DNA of 9,928 bases from an uncultured Kouleothrix sp. Its GTDB lineage: Bacteria; Chloroflexota; Chloroflexia; Chloroflexales; Roseiflexaceae. Under the pieces are notes generated by a model, which made no database searches, was not told the DNA's origin, and saw only the letters and a program-made list of their open reading frames with translations. A program made the translations under genes and the position numbers. Shown here one piece after another: positions 6,042-9,928 of the stretch. The stretch's first letter is position 1, and the number at the start of each line of letters is the position of its first letter. The stretch is from NCBI GenBank assembly GCA_937858455.1, contig CALLYN010000986.1, positions 1 to 9,928 of the forward strand. Direction: 5' to 3'.

Positions 6042-8177
6042 AATATTACCACCGCCGATCTGCTCTTCACCCCCATTCCGCAACGCCTCAGCCGCCTACG
6101 CGAGCTGGCTTTCAACCTGTGGTGGAGCTGGCATCCGGAAGCGCAGGAGCTCTACCGGCAAATCGACCCTGAGCTGTGGGAGCAGGATTACCACAACCCG
6201 GTCGATTTTCTGCGTGATGTGCGCCAGCGCCGGCTCGAAGACGCTGCTGAGAACCCCGACTATCTGAAGCAGTATGATCAGGTGCTCGATACCTTCGATC
6301 GCTACATGGGCGAGGCGAAAACCTGGTTCGCGCAGACATATGCCGGCACGAAGGATCAGGCGATCGCCTATTTCTCGGCCGAGTTCGGCCTGCACGAGTC
6401 GCTGCCGATCTATTCCGGCGGCCTGGGCGTGCTGGCCGGCGACCACGCCAAAGAGGCTAGCGACATTGGCCTGCCGTTTGTGGCCGTGGGCTTTCTGTAC
6501 CCGCAGGGCTACTTTCGCCAGCGCCTCGACCATAGCGGCTGGCAAGAGGCACAGTACGTCAAGCTGAATTTTGCGAATGTCGCCGCCTCGCCCGCGCTCA
6601 CGCCCGACGGCCGCGAGGTGGTTGTCGAGGTCGAGCTGCCCGGCCGCACCATCTACGCCAAGGTCTACCGCATCCAGGTCGGGCGCATTCCGCTCTTCCT
6701 GATGGACACCGACATTCACCCGAATAGCCCGCAGGATCGCGAGCTTTCGGCCCGGCTGTACGGTGGCGACCAAGAGATGCGCGTGGCGCAGGAGATCGTG
6801 CTCGGCATCGGCGGTGTGCGCGCGCTGCGCCAAATGGGCATTAGCCCGACGGTGTGGCATATGAACGAAGGCCACTCGGCGTTCCTGGTGCTCGAGCTGG
6901 CGCGCGAGCAGGTGCAGCAGGGCGTGCCCTTCGCCGAAGCCATGCAGCGCGTGCAGTCGGGCTCGGTGTTCACCACCCACACGCCCGTGCCGGCCGGCAA
7001 CGATGCCTTCCCACTGCCGCTGATCGAAAAATACTTCTGGCAGTATTGGTCGCAGCTGGGCCTCAGCCGCGATGAATTCGTGAATGTGGCGCTTCAGCAG
7101 CAGAGCTGGGGGCCAACCTTTGCCATGACGGTGCTAGCGCTCAGGGCTTCCGAGCGCCATAACGGCGTGAGCAAGCTCCACGGCCATGTAGCCCGCGGCA
7201 TGTGGCAGTGGATGTATCAGGATAAAAGCCAGGACGAAGTGCCGATCACGTCGATCACCAACGGCGTGCATACGGCCACCTGGCTCGCGCCCGAGATGCG
7301 CCGGCTGTTCGAAGCCTACATGGGCAAGGATTGGGAAGATCGGCTCGACGACGTGGCGCTGTGGCAAAAGATCCACGACGTGCCCGACGAAGTGATGTGG
7401 CAGGCGCGCCAGAGCCTCAAAAAGCAGCTGGTCGAGTTCGCGCGCGAGCGCACTCGCGAGCGCCACCTGCGCCTTGGCACCTCGCCGGCGGTGTGGCCGG
7501 TGCTCGACGAAACCGCCTTCACGATCGGCTTTGCGCGGCGCTTCGCCACCTACAAGCGCGCCACGCTGCTGTTCAAAGATATCGAGCGCCTGAAGGCCAT
7601 CCTGAACCGCTGGGACCGGCCCATGCAGATTGTGTTCGCCGGCAAGGCGCACCCGGCCGATGATCCCGGCAAGCTGTTCATCCAGCAGGTGTACCAGATG
7701 TCGCAGCAGCCCGGCTTCCTCGGCAAGATCCTGTTCATCGAAGAGTACGATATGTGCGTGGCGCGCAAGCTGGTGCAGGGCGTAGACGTGTGGCTGAATA
7801 CGCCGCGCCGCCCGTACGAGGCCAGCGGCACCAGCGGCCAGAAGGCCAGCCTGAACGGTGCGCCGAACCTGAGCATTCTCGATGGCTGGTGGCCCGAGGC
7901 GTTCAATGGCAAGAATGGCTGGGCGATCGGCGAGGAGCGCGAGTACAGCAATATCGACGAGCAGGACTGGCGCGACTCGCAACACCTATACCAGATCCTC
8001 GAGAACGAGGTACTGCCCACCTTCTACGAGCGCGGCAGCGATGGCGTGCCGCATAAGTGGATCGGCTGGAGCAAAGAGGCGATTGCTACCGTCGCGCCGA
8101 TGTTTAGCACCCGCCGCATGGTGAAGGAGTACGCCACCCGCCTGTATATGCCTGCGGCTGGCCTTGCCAAAAAGTAG
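6039..8177 (+). CDS. glgP: Alpha-glucan (glycogen/maltodextrin) phosphorylase, GT35, DUF3417 type
   Basis: 712 residues counted from GTG 6039. Cytoplasmic enzyme that removes glucose units from alpha-1,4-glucans with phosphate, releasing glucose-1-phosphate. The N-terminal DUF3417 region (about 10-120) holds LAFNLWWSWHPEAQELYR. The phosphorylase core follows: YSGGLGVLAGDHAKEASD (about 125-142), HMNEGHSAF (274-282), TTHTPVPAGND (312-322), SITNGVHTATW (405-415) and RFATYKRA (501-508). The PLP site is EASGTSGQKASLNG (594-607), with Lys602 as the expected cofactor lysine. The length and these motifs match the shorter bacterial/archaeal phosphorylase subfamily rather than the roughly 800-residue E. 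coli MalP/GlgP type. The gene looks complete, with no missing key residue. It stands alone on the plus strand with its own promoter and terminator, back to back with the ROK regulator. This suggests coordinated control of sugar import and internal glucan use (inference). Confidence 0.96.
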   Translation: MNITTADLLFTPIPQRLSRLRELAFNLWWSWHPEAQELYRQIDPELWEQDYHNPVDFLRDVRQRRLEDAAENPDYLKQYDQVLDTFDRYMGEAKTWFAQTYAGTKDQAIAYFSAEFGLHESLPIYSGGLGVLAGDHAKEASDIGLPFVAVGFLYPQGYFRQRLDHSGWQEAQYVKLNFANVAASPALTPDGREVVVEVELPGRTIYAKVYRIQVGRIPLFLMDTDIHPNSPQDRELSARLYGGDQEMRVAQEIVLGIGGVRALRQMGISPTVWHMNEGHSAFLVLELAREQVQQGVPFAEAMQRVQSGSVFTTHTPVPAGNDAFPLPLIEKYFWQYWSQLGLSRDEFVNVALQQQSWGPTFAMTVLALRASERHNGVSKLHGHVARGMWQWMYQDKSQDEVPITSITNGVHTATWLAPEMRRLFEAYMGKDWEDRLDDVALWQKIHDVPDEVMWQARQSLKKQLVEFARERTRERHLRLGTSPAVWPVLDETAFTIGFARRFATYKRATLLFKDIERLKAILNRWDRPMQIVFAGKAHPADDPGKLFIQQVYQMSQQPGFLGKILFIEEYDMCVARKLVQGVDVWLNTPRRPYEASGTSGQKASLNGAPNLSILDGWWPEAFNGKNGWAIGEEREYSNIDEQDWRDSQHLYQILENEVLPTFYERGSDGVPHKWIGWSKEAIATVAPMFSTRRMVKEYATRLYMPAAGLAKK

Positions 8178-8231
8178 GCTACAGCGCCTGCTGAATACTA
8201 CATCCGGCTGATCACGTGCGGTGTGGCGGGG

Positions 8232-8269
8232 GTTCGGGGGCGGCATTGCCGCCCCCGAACTGCATTTTT
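8232..8269 (+). terminator. Intrinsic terminator of glgP
   Basis: Perfect 13-bp stem (arms 8232-8244 and 8248-8260, loop ATT) followed by TGCA and five T (8265-8269), 54 nt after the glgP stop. The stem GTTCGGGGGCGGC is very GC-rich. The stretch between the stop and the stem (8178-8231) shows nothing else. Confidence 0.85.
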
Positions 8270-8309
8270 GTGTGGCCTGCCCGGCGAAGCCGGGCAGGCC
8301 ACACAAAAA
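8265..8309. repeat. 45-bp perfect palindrome between glgP and pspA
   Basis: Two 21-nt arms (8265-8285 and 8289-8309) match perfectly around the loop GAA. Each arm is GTGTGGCCTGCCCGGC or its complement plus a run of five T or A at the outer end. Its 5' T-run is also the T-run of the glgP terminator. On either strand the stem is followed by A, not T, so it is not a standard terminator for pspA although it lies 24 nt after the pspA stop. The centre reads GCGAAGC, known as an exceptionally stable DNA mini-hairpin. It may be a dispersed palindromic element or a transcript end-stabiliser. Confidence 0.75.
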
Positions 8310-8333
8310 GAACGTGAGCGAGCGGAGCCGGTA

Positions 8334-8996
8334 TTACTGCTGGCCGAGCTTGCGCTTGAGCTCGGCAAGCTCGGAGTTGACCTCCTGGTCGCGCTCGAGA
8401 TCCTTGAACTTGCTTTCGAGCGTGCCGCTCTCGAGCTTGGCCATCGCGTCGGCGCGCGCCAGACGGTCGTCCACGCGCTCCTCGAGCTGGTCGAGCTTGT
8501 CGAGCGCGCCGGTGCTGCTGAGGCCGCGGGCCATGCGCTGCATGGCCTCTTGCGTCTGGGCGCGGTTCTTCTTAGCGACGATCAGCTCGCGCTTGGCCTT
8601 CGTCTCGGCGATGCGCGTCTCGAGCTGCACCAGCGCCTGCTGCAGCGCGGCCACCTGCTCGTCCTGCGCGTCGGATTGCTGCGTGTACTGCTGGGCCAGC
8701 TTCTGCGCCTGCACCTTGCGCGCCAGCGCGGCCTTGGCCAGGTTCTCGTCGCCGGCGCGTAGCGCAGCCTCGGCTTTATTGTTCCACTGCTCGGTCTCGG
8801 CCAGGTACTGGGCCTCTTTGTTGTTAAGCTTGGTGGCGTCGGCCATGGCCGATGCTACGCTGGTTTTGGCCTCGTACAGCTCACTGTTCAGCTGGCGCAG
8901 GTACTCGTCGGCCATCTTCTCAGGATCCTCGGCTTTGTCGAGCAGCGAGTTGATGTTCGCGCTGAGCAGATCGCTGATACGGGTAAAAATGGACAT
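8334..8996 (-). CDS. pspA: PspA/IM30 family membrane-stress protein
   Basis: 220 residues, almost the length of E. coli PspA (about 222). It starts MSIFTRISDLLSANINSLLDK, an amphipathic membrane-binding helix, followed by EDPEKMADEYLRQLNSEL (23-40), a family hallmark. The rest is almost entirely Ala/Gln/Glu/Lys-rich coiled coil to about residue 150, then a short gap (GLSSTGA) and two more helices ending ELAELKRKLGQQ. Such proteins assemble into rods or rings on the inner face of the membrane and preserve it during stress. ATG 8996 has AAGGAGGG about 6 nt upstream. It has its own promoter. No PspB, PspC or PspF gene is in view, so control must differ from that in E. coli or be encoded elsewhere. 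Whether it acts more like PspA or Vipp1 cannot be told; the C-terminal extension of Vipp1 is absent. Confidence 0.93.
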   Translation of the reverse strand: MSIFTRISDLLSANINSLLDKAEDPEKMADEYLRQLNSELYEAKTSVASAMADATKLNNKEAQYLAETEQWNNKAEAALRAGDENLAKAALARKVQAQKLAQQYTQQSDAQDEQVAALQQALVQLETRIAETKAKRELIVAKKNRAQTQEAMQRMARGLSSTGALDKLDQLEERVDDRLARADAMAKLESGTLESKFKDLERDQEVNSELAELKRKLGQQ

Positions 8997-9072
8997 GCGG
9001 CGCCCTCCTTTTCGATGTTGGCGGCTGATTGTAGATGGGATGCGCGCGAGCGTTGTGCCAACCTATGCAGGT

Positions 9073-9102
9073 ATTCTAGCACAAGCCGCTCGCGTCATTC
9101 AA
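9073..9102 (-). promoter_or_regulatory. Promoter of pspA with extended -10
   Basis: Minus-strand -35 TTGAAT (9102-9097) and -10 TAGAAT (9078-9073) are 18 bp apart, and the -10 is preceded by TGC, an extended -10 element. The expected start near 9066 gives a 70-nt leader. The layout is of housekeeping sigma type; no sigma-54 motif, as used for E. coli pspA, was seen. Confidence 0.65.
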
Positions 9103-9169
9103 CCATGCTTTGTACGCCGTGTCGTGCCAGCAAGTTTCAAGCCTTGCTCACTATTGCGCCTCATGCGCT

Positions 9170-9871
9170 TTAGATCGGGCGTTTGGCCGGTATGCCCGGC
9201 GCGCGTGGGTACCGCGCCGGCGTGGCCGCGACTTTGCCGACGACCACCAGCACGCGCGGTTCGGCCCCAGGGATCTGCACCGGCTCGACGCCGATAACGC
9301 TGCCGCCTAGCCGCGCGATCGTCGGCTGCGCCGCCGCCAGCTCCGCATCGAGCTGCGCGCCCTTTGGCGCCAGAAAGCGCCCGCCGGTGCGGCAGAGCGG
9401 CAGGCAATATTCCGCAAGCACGCGCAGCTCGGCCACCGCCCGCGCCACCGTGACATCGTAGCGCTCGCGGTGCGCTGCCGCGTGCCCTACTACCTCGGCG
9501 CGCTCGGCCAGCACCTCCACATCGCCCAGGCCCAGCAGCGCGACGATGTGCTCGAGAAAGGCGGCTTTTTTGCCGATGCTCTCGACCAGCGTCAGCTGCA
9601 GAGCGGGCTGTAGGATCTTCAGCGGTAGCCCAGGGAAGCCCGCGCCCGCCCCAATGTCGATCAGGTTGGCGGGCGCGTCGCCCCAGCTGAGCGCGCAGCG
9701 TAGCGAATCGAGGAAATGGCGCGTGGCGATCGCGCTATCCTCGGTGATCGTGGTCAGGTTCACGCGCTCGTTCCAGCGCCGCAGCTCGGCGGCGTAGGCC
9801 GCGAATTGCGCGATCTGCTGCGGGCTGAGCACGATGCCCCACGCCGCGGCGCTGGCTGCCAGCTGCTCCAT
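9170..9871 (-). CDS. rsmG: 16S rRNA (guanine-527-N7) methyltransferase RsmG (GidB)
   Basis: 233 residues. Transfers a methyl group from S-adenosylmethionine to N7 of G527 in 16S rRNA, in the cytoplasm. The SAM-binding motif I is DIGAGAGFPGLPLK (72-85), followed by the acidic LVES (95-98) and KKAAFLEH. The N-terminal part has ELRRWNERVNLTTI (29-42) and RHFLDSL (51-57), both hallmarks of the family. VARAVAEL (142-149) and the end YPRAPGIPAKRPI fit typical RsmG proteins. ATG 9871 has no good Shine-Dalgarno but follows the stop of the upstream gene by one base, so translation is probably coupled. The often-seen partner mnmG is not recognisable in the 17 upstream codons. The 3' gap to the pspA promoter (9103-9169) shows only a weak hairpin (GCAAG/CTTGC) and no clear terminator. 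Confidence 0.96.
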   Translation of the reverse strand: MEQLAASAAAWGIVLSPQQIAQFAAYAAELRRWNERVNLTTITEDSAIATRHFLDSLRCALSWGDAPANLIDIGAGAGFPGLPLKILQPALQLTLVESIGKKAAFLEHIVALLGLGDVEVLAERAEVVGHAAAHRERYDVTVARAVAELRVLAEYCLPLCRTGGRFLAPKGAQLDAELAAAQPTIARLGGSVIGVEPVQIPGAEPRVLVVVGKVAATPARYPRAPGIPAKRPI

Positions 9872-9872
9872 G

Positions 9873-9928
9873 CTATTCGGCTTTGGTGAGGCCGAGGGTG
9901 AGCGGGCGGCCGTCGAGCTCGATCGCGC
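9873..9928 (-). CDS. C-terminal end of an unidentified gene upstream of rsmG
   Basis: The last 17 codons, ending AIELDGRPLTLGLTKAE then TAG at 9875-9873, run off the window edge. The frame agrees with the codon style of the neighbours and ends one base before the rsmG ATG, which supports a real co-transcribed gene. The tail does not resemble MnmG, the common neighbour of rsmG. The product cannot be named from this fragment. Confidence 0.6.
   Translation of the reverse strand, partial: AIELDGRPLTLGLTKAE

Noticed and set aside
5813..6172. A 119-codon plus-strand frame across the glgP leader
   Set aside because: It covers both promoters and the leader hairpin and then overlaps glgP out of frame; no ribosome-binding site or recognisable protein.
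6096..6980. Long minus-strand frames opposite glgP, including 7134-7985
   Set aside because: They are shadows of the phosphorylase reading frame, His/Ala/Arg rich, without start signals or domains.
8221..9297. A 358-codon plus-strand frame opposite pspA and the end of rsmG
   Set aside because: It is the Ser/Ala/Leu-rich antisense of pspA and crosses two perfect palindromes and a promoter; no family resemblance.
1..9928. Possible defence, toxin-antitoxin or secondary-metabolite system
   Set aside because: All the long genes are accounted for by transport, regulation, glucan phosphorolysis, membrane stress, rRNA methylation and a membrane transferase; none suggests such a system.

Overview
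The window is GC-rich, tightly packed bacterial chromosome. Its genes are ordinary chromosomal ones, and no insertion sequence, phage gene, CRISPR array, tRNA or rRNA was seen. The protein style (a Pro/Ala/Thr linker behind the lipobox of the binding protein, a DUF3417-type GlgP, a ROK regulator beside a sugar ABC transporter) suggests a GC-rich Chloroflexota bacterium of the Chloroflexus/Roseiflexus kind. That placement is inference from familiarity, not from a search.

Layout from left to right. Positions 1-613 (minus) hold the N-terminal part of a polytopic membrane protein resembling glycosyltransferase family 39 (GT-C). It has a good sigma-70-like promoter and a possible 16-residue leader peptide. 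Positions 899-5739 (minus) hold, in transcription order, a ROK-family regulator, a lipoprotein sugar-binding protein (MalE-like) and two permeases (MalF- and MalG-like). This unit closes at a clear intrinsic terminator (827-874). Positions 5740-6038 are a divergent control region with two back-to-back promoters, one for the ROK gene and one for glgP, followed by a structured glgP leader. Positions 6039-8177 (plus) encode an alpha-glucan (glycogen/maltodextrin) phosphorylase. It ends at a strong terminator hairpin, followed at once by a second, longer perfect palindrome. Positions 8334-8996 (minus) encode a PspA/IM30 membrane-stress protein with its own promoter. Positions 9170-9871 (minus) encode the 16S rRNA methyltransferase RsmG, preceded by the last 17 codons of an unidentified gene that stops one base before the rsmG start.

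How the genes fit together. The centre reads as an alpha-glucan use module: the lipoprotein captures maltose or maltodextrin, the permease pair imports it, and GlgP phosphorolyses internal alpha-1,4-glucan to glucose-1-phosphate. The ROK protein is the likely sugar-responsive regulator. No ABC ATPase is encoded here, so the importer must use an ATPase encoded elsewhere, as many CUT1 systems do. The substrate and the regulatory link are inferences from family and context.

No new biological system was found. The points most worth a second look are regulatory and structural: the compact divergent ROK/glgP promoters, palindromes ahead of malE, a hairpin between malE and malF, the structured glgP leader, the tandem palindromes after glgP, and the threefold 45-bp repeat in malE.
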